Of a stretch of DNA of 64,000 nt, positions 15,847 to 24,575 are shown piece by piece. Where the stretch lies: NCBI GenBank assembly GCA_949294395.1, contig CASFGU010000025.1:115484-179483 (forward strand). The letters are read 5' to 3'. The notes beneath the pieces were generated by a model that was given only the letters and a program-made list of their open reading frames with translations, did not search any database and was not told the origin of the DNA. The position numbers and the translations under genes are program-made. The first letter of the stretch is position 1; the number at the start of each line of letters is the position of its first letter. The DNA is from an uncultured bacterium (GTDB lineage Bacteria; Cyanobacteriota; Vampirovibrionia; Gastranaerophilales; Gastranaerophilaceae).

Positions 15847-16806
15847 CTATTTTATACCGTCAGTGTTTTTTTTCAACCCTTCCTGTTTTATGCGGAATTG
15901 TATGTCCTCTAAGAGTTTCCTGTTAATTGAAAGAAGTTCCGAAAGCACGGCAATCAGAGAAATCTGCACGCCGAAAATTAACAGCACAGCTGCAAGGATT
16001 AAAGATTGGATATGCCCTGTACCATCGCCGGTATAATAATAATATAAATATCTTATACCTAAAATCAAACCAGCCAGAAAAAATAACAGTCCGAATACAA
16101 TAAAAAATCTGAACGGTCTGTAAATTATGAACATCCTGAGCATTGTGAATATTGAACGTCTTATATATTGAAACATACTTCTGAAAAGCCTTGATTTGCG
16201 CATTTCTGGATTAACCTCTACTTCCACGCAATCTATCACAAGCCCTTTTGCTCGCGCCTGCATAATTGTTTCAAGAGTATAGGTGTATTTATCAAAAACA
16301 TTAAGCTGCAGTGCTGCATTCTTTGAAAATGCCCTGAACCCGCTAGGAGCGTCCTGAACATTAGAAGAACTTACAAATCTCATAACTGCAGACCCGAGTT
16401 TCTGTAAGAATTTTTTCAACGGAGAAAAGTGTTCTATTTTATCTACAGGACGGGTTCCTATTACAATATCCGCCTTATTCTCAAGTATAGGCTTTATAAG
16501 ATTTTCAATATATTCAGCCCGGTACTGGTTATCAGCATCTGTGTTAACTATTATATCAGCGCCCATATCAAGAGCTTTACTGATACCGGCAGTGAAAGCT
16601 TTTGCCAATCCTTTATTAGCACCTAAGGATACAATATGCTTCACACCTGCTTTTCTTGCGGCTTCGACCGTTCCATCAGTAGAGCCGTCATCAATAACAA
16701 GAATTTCGATTTCATCAATTCCGTCAATATGCACCGGAAGTGCCGCGAGCGTAACCGGCAAGGCATCCTCTTCATTAAAGCATGGAATCTGTATAACTAG
16801 TTTCAT
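15847..16806 (-). CDS. Family 2 glycosyltransferase with C-terminal membrane helices
   Basis: A 319-residue GT2 enzyme of the dolichol-phosphate-mannose synthase/ArnC/GtrB type, which moves a sugar from a nucleotide to a polyprenyl phosphate carrier. Motifs are PCFNEEDALP at the start, ILVIDDGSTDGT, the metal-binding NTDADNQY (DxD position) and QDAPSGFRAFS-like VQDAPSGFRAFS. Two membrane helices lie at about residues 235-290. The divergent gene at 16858 is a multi-pass GT-C transferase that would use such a lipid-linked sugar, so the pair probably modifies a surface molecule. AGAGGGAAG precedes the ATG. Confidence 0.9.
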   Translation of the reverse strand: MKLVIQIPCFNEEDALPVTLAALPVHIDGIDEIEILVIDDGSTDGTVEAARKAGVKHIVSLGANKGLAKAFTAGISKALDMGADIIVNTDADNQYRAEYIENLIKPILENKADIVIGTRPVDKIEHFSPLKKFLQKLGSAVMRFVSSSNVQDAPSGFRAFSKNAALQLNVFDKYTYTLETIMQARAKGLVIDCVEVEVNPEMRKSRLFRSMFQYIRRSIFTMLRMFIIYRPFRFFIVFGLLFFLAGLILGIRYLYYYYTGDGTGHIQSLILAAVLLIFGVQISLIAVLSELLSINRKLLEDIQFRIKQEGLKKNTDGIK

Positions 16807-16857
16807 AAGCTTCCCTCTTATTTTTTTTATTATATAATTAAAATGTAAGAATTACAA

Positions 16858-18492
16858 ATGGAGAAACATGCTTTGGGGATATTTGTAATAACGCTTCTCG
16901 GTCTGATTTTAAGGGTTCTTTATATTAATAAGCCTGACGGATTATGGAATGATGAATATATTTCGTGGATGATAGCCTCAAGACCAATGCTTGACGGTTT
17001 CTGGGCGGGAATTAAGTCACAATGCCACATGCCTGTATATTACCTTTACCTTAAAAGTTTTATGGCAATGTTCGGACAGAGCGATTTATTATTGAGGTTA
17101 ACCTCGGTACTTTGCGGAACGTTATCAATCATAGCAATGTATTTTACAGGACTAGAAAAAGACAGAAAAACAGGACTTATTGCAGCGTTGTTTACAGCAA
17201 TAAGTTCTTTTTTAATTTACTATTCGCAGGAGGTTAGATTTTACTCGCTGCTGTTTTTGTTTTCGGTACTTTCGCTGTTGTTTACGATAAAACTTGTAAA
17301 GAAAACAAATCTGACAAATCTTATTTGCCTTGTTATATCTAACCTGCTTGTAATATTCACACACACAATCGGTTTTGTCTATGTGTTTTTTAACCTTGTG
17401 TATCTGAGCATAAAACTGTTTAAAAATTACAGAAAGACAATTCTTGCAATCTGGGGAGGTGGTGCACTAAGCGTTCTTGCGGCAGCCCCTCTGGTCTTAA
17501 AAATTTTTACAACAACATCATTTTCTCAGTGGTGGTCAAGCTTTAGTTTTTCAAACTGGGGATTTTTGCTTACAGACTACTTTTCCCCTGTTCTCACAAA
17601 TCTTGTGAGCGCACCTGAAAACTTTTTCTATAACTTCAATGCCGGCTTCATAATCTTTGCACTTATTCCTGTATTGATTGCATCAGTCTGGATAATTTTT
17701 TCGCTCAAAGGCAACAAAGACAATATCTTATTATTCAGCAGTGCAGCCGGAGTAATCATTATCCTAACACTTGCTGCGCTCTGCGGAAAACTTGTATTCA
17801 TTACAAAATATTCAATAGAAATCTATCCGGTGCTTATACTTCTTGCAGCATCAGGAGCATGCCTTATTAAAAACAAAATTCTCAAAAATGTACTGATCGT
17901 TTTATTCTGCTTAGTTCATATAACGTATCTTATTTTAAGCCCTGTATCAGCCCCTAAAATACGGCGGGCTCAGGGGCATAAAATTGCTGCGGACTTAATT
18001 AAGAATGCAACCCCGCAAAAAGGCGACTTTATTTTACTTGAATACTATCAAAAAGACAGGTTTGAAAAATATATAGACTTCACCGGTTTAAACGTAATTT
18101 CTATTGATAAAGGGAATTTCCCTGAATATCTTTCACAGAACATGACTTACGAAAAAGCGGTTAAAAATGGAAAAGAAACCTACCGGCCTACATTTCAGGC
18201 GTCAGTTAACGGTTACCTGCAAAAAAAACTTGAAACCGAAATTCTCCAAAAACTTAAGCCAGACAAAAGCGTAATTGTCCTGATGCTCAACAGCGTTGCC
18301 TTTTACGAACCTGAACAGGTAAAACTCATAGCTTCTGATGACAGGTTATATAAAAAAACACCGCTATTATTTTTAGTTTTTTCACATATAAAAGGTCAGG
18401 TTGCGGAGGATTTACTCAAAACACTCACTGTGACAAGGTTTGAAAGCAAAGGAGACTGGTCGGTAATTAAATTCACAAAACTTAACAATTGA
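16858..18492 (+). CDS. Multi-pass GT-C (ArnT/PMT-like, GT39/83) glycosyltransferase
   Basis: A 544-residue polytopic protein with about 11-12 hydrophobic segments and a soluble C-terminal part from about residue 370. The first external loop has the acidic pair in GLWNDEYISW, the catalytic position in the PMT/ArnT fold, and FLIYYSQEVRFYSLL is a common family stretch. Such enzymes transfer sugars from polyprenyl-phosphate donors to proteins, lipids or glycans on the outer face of the inner membrane. The divergent GT2 gene 51 bases away would supply the donor. There is no strong Shine-Dalgarno, so the start is less certain. Confidence 0.85.
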   Translation: MEKHALGIFVITLLGLILRVLYINKPDGLWNDEYISWMIASRPMLDGFWAGIKSQCHMPVYYLYLKSFMAMFGQSDLLLRLTSVLCGTLSIIAMYFTGLEKDRKTGLIAALFTAISSFLIYYSQEVRFYSLLFLFSVLSLLFTIKLVKKTNLTNLICLVISNLLVIFTHTIGFVYVFFNLVYLSIKLFKNYRKTILAIWGGGALSVLAAAPLVLKIFTTTSFSQWWSSFSFSNWGFLLTDYFSPVLTNLVSAPENFFYNFNAGFIIFALIPVLIASVWIIFSLKGNKDNILLFSSAAGVIIILTLAALCGKLVFITKYSIEIYPVLILLAASGACLIKNKILKNVLIVLFCLVHITYLILSPVSAPKIRRAQGHKIAADLIKNATPQKGDFILLEYYQKDRFEKYIDFTGLNVISIDKGNFPEYLSQNMTYEKAVKNGKETYRPTFQASVNGYLQKKLETEILQKLKPDKSVIVLMLNSVAFYEPEQVKLIASDDRLYKKTPLLFLVFSHIKGQVAEDLLKTLTVTRFESKGDWSVIKFTKLNN

Positions 18493-18559
18493 CGTTTTAG
18501 TAGCAATTTTTATTATGTTCGGGAGTATATATATATGGAAGGGTTCAGTAGTAAATAGT

Positions 18560-19996
18560 ATGATGAAGGTAGTAGAAAAGGTCAATTATCAAACCTCGTC
18601 CGGCAGAGCAAATAACAGCGAAAACCGGAGAGTTAAGCAGCCGTCCTTCAGAGGGAAAATTAACACAAAAACGATTGAAGACGAAATGAAAAACCTCATG
18701 CCGAACTCTCTAAGAATGATGAACCGCCTTGCAAAAAACATGGGAGAGGTTCAGAATATTGTTCTTAACGCTATGGCAACAGGTTTTGTCGCACCGATAT
18801 TTATTAAATGGAATCCGCTTTCAAAAACTGATGAAGATACAAGAACATATTCAGCCTGGAGGCAGCCAATATCTGCAGTTCTTGCTGTAGTAACACAGGC
18901 AGGTATAACTATCCCGTTTAACAGATTAATTAACAACATGTCAAATTCTGGTTATCTGGGAGAGAAATATAACAAGAGCGCCCTGAGAGATGATGATTAT
19001 ATAGAAAAGCTTATAAAAAAAGAATCACCGAAAGCTACCAAGGAACAACTGACAAAGAAAATTAGAGCCAAGAAGAAAGAGCAAATTACAACATTAATTA
19101 GTAATTTAGAAAATAAAAACGTAATTATGCTCAAGAATTACAAAGGTGAGACGGTTCCGATGAGCAAACACGAATATAAAAATCTTCTGAGAGAAACCGT
19201 AGAGGATATGCTGAAAGATCTCAAACAAACCAAAAAAGAACTTGAAATCACAAGCCAAAAACGCAAATTCAGAGCAGAGTTTTTAAGAACACACAGCGAG
19301 GAAGTCACTCTCGTTCTAAACGAAATAAAAGCTGAACTTAACAAACCTAACACCGTAGCTAATCTAAAATCTTATTTGAATAAAAAAATAAAAGAATTAA
19401 AAGCTAACAAGACCAACCCTGAATTAATAAAGATGGTACAGGAAGTTGCAGGCAGAGCACCTGCAACAAGACTCCACGATCAGGCAACCGAAACGGCTAT
19501 CATTAATGCAATGAAGGGAAAAGTGACAAAAATGCTCGGTCACACCGCACTTTATGCGAAAACAACTTCCGCAGCAGAAGCCTTAGCTATTGCAGAAAAC
19601 AGTATAAAAGGTCAGTTTGCGGAAGCTGAAGCCGCCAAGAAATTTTTTATCCGCATAAAAGAAGCAATTTCTCAGGATAAAATGACTGTCAGAGAAATAA
19701 AACAACTGTTCAATGACACATTCAGCGAAACAAAAAACAAATTATTGAACAGAGATTTCACAATGGATGTTGTTGAAAGACTTAAAAAGAACGTTAAAAA
19801 TAACCTGAAAGGCTTTAAACAAATCGCGGGCATAATCGTTTCCTGCGCAATGCTGCCGTTTACCTGCGCACTTCTCAACTGGTTATATCCGATATTTATG
19901 GATGCTGTATTCCCGAACCTTTCAAACAAAAAACATGACAACGAGTCTTCAGCATTAATAGCTAAGGCTCCAAAGAAAGTTGAGGCGGGCAAATGA
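18560..19996 (+). CDS. Large protein of unknown function with membrane segments
   Basis: I do not recognise this protein of about 478 residues. It has an N-terminal Ser/Asn-rich stretch ending KQPSFRGK and a hydrophobic patch (VLNAMATGFVAPIFI). A second patch follows (ISAVLAVVTQAGITIPFNRL), then a long, lysine-rich, probably coiled-coil middle (about residues 150-410) and a C-terminal membrane segment (IAGIIVSCAMLPFTCALLNW). The start is uncertain: ATG at 18515, 18560 and 18563 share the frame and none has a good ribosome site. It overlaps the next gene as ATGA, so the two are coupled and probably act together in the membrane. Confidence 0.7.
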   Translation: MMKVVEKVNYQTSSGRANNSENRRVKQPSFRGKINTKTIEDEMKNLMPNSLRMMNRLAKNMGEVQNIVLNAMATGFVAPIFIKWNPLSKTDEDTRTYSAWRQPISAVLAVVTQAGITIPFNRLINNMSNSGYLGEKYNKSALRDDDYIEKLIKKESPKATKEQLTKKIRAKKKEQITTLISNLENKNVIMLKNYKGETVPMSKHEYKNLLRETVEDMLKDLKQTKKELEITSQKRKFRAEFLRTHSEEVTLVLNEIKAELNKPNTVANLKSYLNKKIKELKANKTNPELIKMVQEVAGRAPATRLHDQATETAIINAMKGKVTKMLGHTALYAKTTSAAEALAIAENSIKGQFAEAEAAKKFFIRIKEAISQDKMTVREIKQLFNDTFSETKNKLLNRDFTMDVVERLKKNVKNNLKGFKQIAGIIVSCAMLPFTCALLNWLYPIFMDAVFPNLSNKKHDNESSALIAKAPKKVEAGK

Positions 19997-20739
19997 GCAA
20001 GATAGGGAAATTTGCACAGGATACACTCGACACAATAGTAAAAAAACCTCTTAAATGGCTTTCTGAAATTGAGCCTATGGATTATGTATGCAAAAAATAT
20101 AGAGCTAACAAAAGAAATTTTATAAATGGTCTGGGTATCGCTTCTATTGTCATTAAAGACGGCTTAGGCTGCTATTTCTATGTAAACCAGAGTATGAACA
20201 ACAAAAAAATCCCTGAAGATAAACGTAAATTTGTTGCAGCTCTGGATCTTGCAAACGGCGGTCTGATGATTGCAATGCAGATTTTGCTTTTTAAAACAAT
20301 CTCAAACAAAGTTATACAAACAAAACTTTTCAATAAAATGTTCGGCAAACATTTTGACAGAGCCGCCAAAAAGGGTTATCTGGCTATAGTAAAAGGCCGT
20401 GACAGATTTAAAAACTTATCGGAAGAGCAGTTCAACAAATCAATGGAAGGGGTAAAAGACACAACACTTGACGCATTTGCCAATATAGCTTCACTTATTG
20501 CGGCAACAACAATCGGAAAAAGGGTAATTGTTCCGTTTATAGCAACCCCTCTTGCGGACAGGACAAAAGAGTGGATGAGTCGTAATGATAAACACGTTAA
20601 AATAAGCAAAGAAACCGAAAACACTTACTCTCCGGATAAACCTGCAGCAGAAACCTATAAACCTGAACTTAAAACTACATCAGGCGCATTCGGTTCATTT
20701 GGAAATCTTTACCCGAAAAGCTCAGGTATGAAAATTTAG
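19993..20739 (+). CDS. Membrane protein of unknown function, partner of the preceding gene
   Basis: The 248-residue protein is not recognised. Two hydrophobic regions are visible (FINGLGIASIVIKDGLGCYF and ANGGLMIAMQILLFKTIS), then a third (IASLIAATTIGKRVIVPFIA) and a Ser/Pro/Tyr-rich tail. Parts recall the upstream protein: IVPFIATPLADRTKEW here and FVAPIFIKWNPLSKTDE there. Both have a hydrophobic helix followed by a proline-containing stretch, so distant common ancestry is possible. Its start overlaps the preceding stop by 4 bases. Confidence 0.65.
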   Translation: MSKIGKFAQDTLDTIVKKPLKWLSEIEPMDYVCKKYRANKRNFINGLGIASIVIKDGLGCYFYVNQSMNNKKIPEDKRKFVAALDLANGGLMIAMQILLFKTISNKVIQTKLFNKMFGKHFDRAAKKGYLAIVKGRDRFKNLSEEQFNKSMEGVKDTTLDAFANIASLIAATTIGKRVIVPFIATPLADRTKEWMSRNDKHVKISKETENTYSPDKPAAETYKPELKTTSGAFGSFGNLYPKSSGMKI

Positions 20740-20964
20740 CAGAATATAGCAGGTCTAAGCTGCAAATTTCGGTGCAGCACCAACTCCAGAAACCTGAGCC
20801 CCATCAGAAGGGCTTAAATATTTTGTAGGGAAAGCCCATCAAACGCCTGCTCGCAGTTATCTCATCCACACAGAAGAAACATCAAAACTCAAAAAATTCA
20901 GCCGCCATTCAATTATAAACAGCGGACTTCAACTCAAAATACTTCTCTCCCCCCCCCACGGACT
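20740..20964. other. Non-coding gap between convergent genes with a C9 tract
   Basis: No gene is supported. A weak hairpin AGCCC (20797-20801)/GGGCT (20810-20814) with following T/A-rich sequence may end the upstream operon. On the minus strand short open stretches (for example one ending GVGAAPKFAA) have no starts and may be coding debris. Nine consecutive Cs occupy 20949-20957, a few bases beyond the stop of the minus-strand gene at 20965. Confidence 0.5.
20949..20957. repeat. C9/G9 homopolymer in an intergenic gap
   Basis: Nine Cs on the plus strand. Unlike the other three tracts it is not inside a reading frame I can support. It lies in the 3' region shared by two convergent genes. Confidence 0.85.
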
Positions 20965-21312
20965 CTAAAAAGGTTTTGTCTGATTTAACTTAAGTCTTAA
21001 ATCTCTGAAGCGAGCAATATCTTCCTGAGTTTTGCCTGAATCCTGAAAAACTGCCTGCGCAGAAGGATGAACCATCAACACATAGTCCATATGGATTTCA
21101 AGAAAATTATATTTTCTAGGGGATTGATTAGTATTACGCGGATAGATTTCAGCATTAGTTACAGCAAGAAAGCGTCTTTCCTTATCATTCAGCAGGTCAG
21201 TCAGTTCACGGTTTGTATTGGTATATTTTGAAACGTGCACAATACCCTTAATATCATGATCAACTGTCAGAATACTTACTTCTATTGGAACTGTATCTAT
21301 ATTTTTAGCCAT
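20965..21312 (-). CDS. Small soluble protein of unknown function
   Basis: A 115-residue protein that I cannot assign. The sequence alternates strands and helices (VPIEVSILTVDHDIKGIVHV, ERRFLAVTNAEIYPR, FLEIHMDYVLMVHPSAQAVF), suggesting a small beta-rich domain. It has no signal peptide or membrane segment. AAGGAAAAG lies upstream of the ATG. A G9 run (minus strand) begins 7 bases after the stop. It is followed upstream by the YitT gene on the same strand, but about 66 bases apart, so cotranscription is uncertain. Confidence 0.65.
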   Translation of the reverse strand: MAKNIDTVPIEVSILTVDHDIKGIVHVSKYTNTNRELTDLLNDKERRFLAVTNAEIYPRNTNQSPRKYNFLEIHMDYVLMVHPSAQAVFQDSGKTQEDIARFRDLRLKLNQTKPF

Positions 21313-21378
21313 AATCTTTTCCTTACATAACTGTTTAATAACTAAAGTATAATATATTTTTTTAAAATTGTCTATATA

Positions 21379-22248
21379 TTAAGTTTTATCAATTCTTTTC
21401 CCCATACGTATGCCGTACGCTTCATGGACATCGACAACCGAAATAAAAGCTCTCGGATCAATACTTTTAATAGCTTCTTTCATTTTGCTGAGTTCAATAC
21501 GGGAAACAACACAGTAAATAATAGTCTTTGCCTGACCGGAATATCCGCCCGTTCCGTGCATATAGGTAACCCCGATTTCAAGATCCTTTATAAGCACCTC
21601 GCCGATTTCATCCCATTTATCACTTATCACCTGAACGGATTTTGAGCTGCTGACACCCTCAAGCACAACATCAATAACCCTTGAGGCAAGAATATAGGTA
21701 AGAATAGAATACATAGCCTTTTCCCAGCCAAACACCAGTCCCGACGCAGCGTAGATAAATATGTTAAAGGTCATAATAATCTCGCCTACAGAAAAACCGA
21801 ACTTTTTTGAAATTACAAGCGACATAATTTCGGTTCCGTCAAGCGAGCCCTCATTTTTCAGAACAATACCTACGCCGGTGCCGAGAATTAATCCGCCGAA
21901 CACAGTTGCAAGAAGCAAATCATGCGTAATTTGTATTGAATGAAAAATATTTGTCGCCACCGCAAACATAAAAATCGCAAAAAAGGTCTGGATTACAAAG
22001 TTTTTTCCCATTTTAGTAAACGCAAGACAGATAAACGGAATATTCAGAATTATAATCAAAAGCCCGAGATTATACTTGAACACATAGCTCAAAATCATTG
22101 AAATACCGATAACTCCGCCGTCAATAATGTTGTTCGGGGCAAGAAGAGTATCAATGGCAAAACCTGCGATAAATGCTCCCAGAGTTAAGAAAAAGCCTTT
22201 TTTACATATAGACAAAACCTTTTTCATAAATAATTTACCAGCAGACAT
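21379..22248 (-). CDS. YitT-family membrane protein (DUF161 + DUF2179)
   Basis: The 289-residue protein has five or so N-terminal membrane helices with the family pattern (IDTLLAPNNIIDGGVIGISM, GTGVGIVLKNEGSLDGTEIM). A C-terminal cytoplasmic DUF2179 domain follows from about residue 205 (KSVQVISDKWDEIGEVLIKD, GVTYMHGTGGYSG). YitT-type proteins are of uncertain function, possibly small-ligand sensing or transport. AGAAGGT precedes the start. The cdaA gene lies 14 bases upstream on the same strand, so it is likely the last gene of lysA-cdaA-yitT. Confidence 0.88.
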   Translation of the reverse strand: MSAGKLFMKKVLSICKKGFFLTLGAFIAGFAIDTLLAPNNIIDGGVIGISMILSYVFKYNLGLLIIILNIPFICLAFTKMGKNFVIQTFFAIFMFAVATNIFHSIQITHDLLLATVFGGLILGTGVGIVLKNEGSLDGTEIMSLVISKKFGFSVGEIIMTFNIFIYAASGLVFGWEKAMYSILTYILASRVIDVVLEGVSSSKSVQVISDKWDEIGEVLIKDLEIGVTYMHGTGGYSGQAKTIIYCVVSRIELSKMKEAIKSIDPRAFISVVDVHEAYGIRMGKRIDKT

Positions 22249-22262
22249 ATTTTACCTTCTTT

Positions 22263-23165
22263 TTACTTATCATTTTTGGAAACATTTTTGCGTATTGTAA
22301 TCAAATTATTAATTTTAAAAATAGTTTTCTTTTCTTCGTTCTTGTCATGGTAACCGAGAATATGCTCCAGATCGGATTTTAAAGTTACTAAATCCTCATA
22401 TTTTTTCAGCGTGCCATCCAGCGCAATAGAAACATCACCTGTTTCTTCAGATACAACAAGACATGCAGCTTCGCTGACTTCAGACATCCCGATTGCAGCT
22501 CTGTGGCGGGTACCGTACTTCCAGCTGAGTTTAGGATCTTCCGTAAGCGGAAGCAGAACACCTGCAGAAATTATCTTTGAGCCGTTAATAACCACAGCCC
22601 CGTCATGGAGCGGAGTGTTCGGGTGAAAAATTGTAAGAAGAAGCTCAGTTGATAAATCCGCATTCAGTTTTGTACCAACATCATAATAAGTGTTGCTCAA
22701 ATCCGGCTGGAAAACTATAAGTGCACCTGTATGGGTCTTTGAAAAAAACTTAACAGCTTCTATAAGTTCTTTTATAACATCAATTTCTTCATCTTTAGCA
22801 TTTTTTGAATTGCTAGAAAAAGCTTTTGAAATAAAATCTACCTGCCCGAGAAATCCAAGGAAACGTCTTAATTCAGGCTGGAAAATTACAATTAAACTTA
22901 AAGAAACGAGAGTTACAATTGATTTTAAAAACATTCCGAGAATTTTCAAATCCAGTCTTATGAGAATTTCAGAAAATATCCAGACAAAAATAAGTATAAA
23001 TATCCCTTTGACAAACTTTTCAGACTGGGTATTTTTAATAAATTTTTTGTAAAAGGCGTATAAAATTCCGACAATAACAAGCACTTCAAGAAGGTTTGTC
23101 CAGTTAAAAGACAAATCCATTGCGCCTATTTGAAATTGAAGGTATGATAAAATATCATTAAACAT
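22263..23165 (-). CDS. cdaA: Diadenylate cyclase (c-di-AMP synthase), CdaA type
   Basis: CdaA makes c-di-AMP from two ATP. The 300-residue protein has three N-terminal membrane helices (about residues 20-100), then the DAC domain with the two catalytic motifs LHDGAVV and GTRHRAAIG. c-di-AMP controls potassium and osmolyte balance and envelope homeostasis. A matching hydrolase of PgpH type is at 13621-15813. The start lies one base after the lysA stop (TAATATG), so translation is probably coupled to lysA. No CdaR or GlmM gene is adjacent. Confidence 0.95.
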   Translation of the reverse strand: MFNDILSYLQFQIGAMDLSFNWTNLLEVLVIVGILYAFYKKFIKNTQSEKFVKGIFILIFVWIFSEILIRLDLKILGMFLKSIVTLVSLSLIVIFQPELRRFLGFLGQVDFISKAFSSNSKNAKDEEIDVIKELIEAVKFFSKTHTGALIVFQPDLSNTYYDVGTKLNADLSTELLLTIFHPNTPLHDGAVVINGSKIISAGVLLPLTEDPKLSWKYGTRHRAAIGMSEVSEAACLVVSEETGDVSIALDGTLKKYEDLVTLKSDLEHILGYHDKNEEKKTIFKINNLITIRKNVSKNDK

Positions 23166-23166
23166 A

Positions 23167-24495
23167 TTACTTTAACCTATCCGGAATTTTATCGTGCGAA
23201 ATTAAATCGTCAAGAGTCTCTCTTTCTATAATAATATCAGATTGAGAATTATTTACAAGTACCATAGCAGGTTTTGGCACTCTGTTATAGTTTGATGACA
23301 TTGAATAATTATACGCACCGGTATTGTAAACACAGAGTATATCGCCTTCTTCAAGATCAGGAAGCGATATTTCCCTGATTAAAATATCACCGCTTTCACA
23401 AAAGCGTCCGGCTATTGTGACGGTTTGTAAAGTTTCCTCATCCGGTTTGTTCGCAATACTTGCTGAATATTCAGCGCCGTACATGGCAGGTCTTGCATTA
23501 TCTGACATTCCACCATCCACTGCAACGTATTTTTTACCGTGCGGAACCTGTTTTGAGCTTCCGGCAGAATAGAGAGTCACGCCGGCGGTTGAAATAATAC
23601 TTCTGCCAGGCTCTATATAAAGTGTCGGCGGCTCTATTACGTATTTTTCAATACTGTTATTCAGACTTTTGATAATAACATCTGCAATATGGTAAGTTGA
23701 AGGCGGGCAGTCTTTATCCGTATATTTCACACCTAATCCACCGCCTATATTAATCTCATCCAGTTTAAGACCAAATTTTTCATCTAAACGTGCAAGTTCT
23801 TTCACAAGAATTTCAATTTCATCGTGATAAACCTGAGTTTCAAAAATTTGTGATCCAATATGGGCATGAAGCCCGCGCATTTTAAGGTTTGAATATTCAT
23901 TAAGTATTAATTCAACAGCCTCATCAACCTGTGTCAAATCAAAACCGAATTTAGAATCAAGATGACCGGTCTGAATATATTCATGAGTGTGACATTCAAT
24001 TCCCGGGGTAATTCTGAGAAGAATTTCAGCCGTTTTACCTGCACTTTTTGCAAGTTCATTCAACAGAGAAAGCTCCAGAAAATTATCGACGGAAAATCTT
24101 CCGACACCGAGTTCCAGTGCGAGAGTTAATTCACTGACAGTTTTATTATTGCCGTTAAAAAGCACCTTATTCATATCGGCACCGGATTTATATACTGTAT
24201 AAATTTCTCCTGCTGAAACAACGTCAAAGCCAAAACCTTCCTGAGAAAGAATTTTTGCTAAAGCCATTGTACAGAGAGCTTTTGAAGCATACATCATGTT
24301 GACTTTTTTGTAAGCGGAAAAGGCATCTTTATAATCTTTGCAAACACTTCTTATTGTAGCTTCATCAAGAAGATACAGCGGAGTCCCGTATTTATTGGCA
24401 AGTTCAACCGTATCACAGCCGCCTATGGAAAGGTTTCCATTTTGATTAACTTTTGCTGTAACGGGTTTTATTGACTGATTTGTACTACCGGACAT
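23167..24495 (-). CDS. lysA: Diaminopimelate decarboxylase
   Basis: LysA converts meso-diaminopimelate to lysine, a PLP-dependent reaction. The 442-residue protein shows the PLP lysine in MMYASKALCTMALAK, and the glycine-rich phosphate-binding part is in GLKLDEINIGGGLGVKY. HIGSQIFE, LYIEPGRSII and the C-terminal substrate-binding CESGDIL and YNYSMSSNYN are also visible. AGAGGAG precedes the ATG. A good promoter (TTGAGC-17-TAAACT) lies at 24516-24544. cdaA follows immediately, linking lysine synthesis and c-di-AMP synthesis in one transcript. Confidence 0.96.
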   Translation of the reverse strand: MSGSTNQSIKPVTAKVNQNGNLSIGGCDTVELANKYGTPLYLLDEATIRSVCKDYKDAFSAYKKVNMMYASKALCTMALAKILSQEGFGFDVVSAGEIYTVYKSGADMNKVLFNGNNKTVSELTLALELGVGRFSVDNFLELSLLNELAKSAGKTAEILLRITPGIECHTHEYIQTGHLDSKFGFDLTQVDEAVELILNEYSNLKMRGLHAHIGSQIFETQVYHDEIEILVKELARLDEKFGLKLDEINIGGGLGVKYTDKDCPPSTYHIADVIIKSLNNSIEKYVIEPPTLYIEPGRSIISTAGVTLYSAGSSKQVPHGKKYVAVDGGMSDNARPAMYGAEYSASIANKPDEETLQTVTIAGRFCESGDILIREISLPDLEEGDILCVYNTGAYNYSMSSNYNRVPKPAMVLVNNSQSDIIIERETLDDLISHDKIPDRLK

Positions 24496-24515
24496 TTTTG
24501 AAACTCCTCTTTCCT

Positions 24516-24544
24516 AGTTTACATAACAATCTTAACACGCTCAA
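24516..24544 (-). promoter_or_regulatory. Promoter of lysA-cdaA
   Basis: On the minus strand TTGAGC (24539-24544) and TAAACT (24516-24521) are 17 bases apart, about 20 bases before the lysA start. No lysine riboswitch fits in such a short leader. Confidence 0.5.
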
Positions 24545-24575
24545 AATTAAAATAAAATACTAAAAACAAATTATT

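Noticed and set aside
24496..24575. Lysine riboswitch before lysA
   Set aside because: The promoter lies about 20 bases before the start, leaving no room for one.
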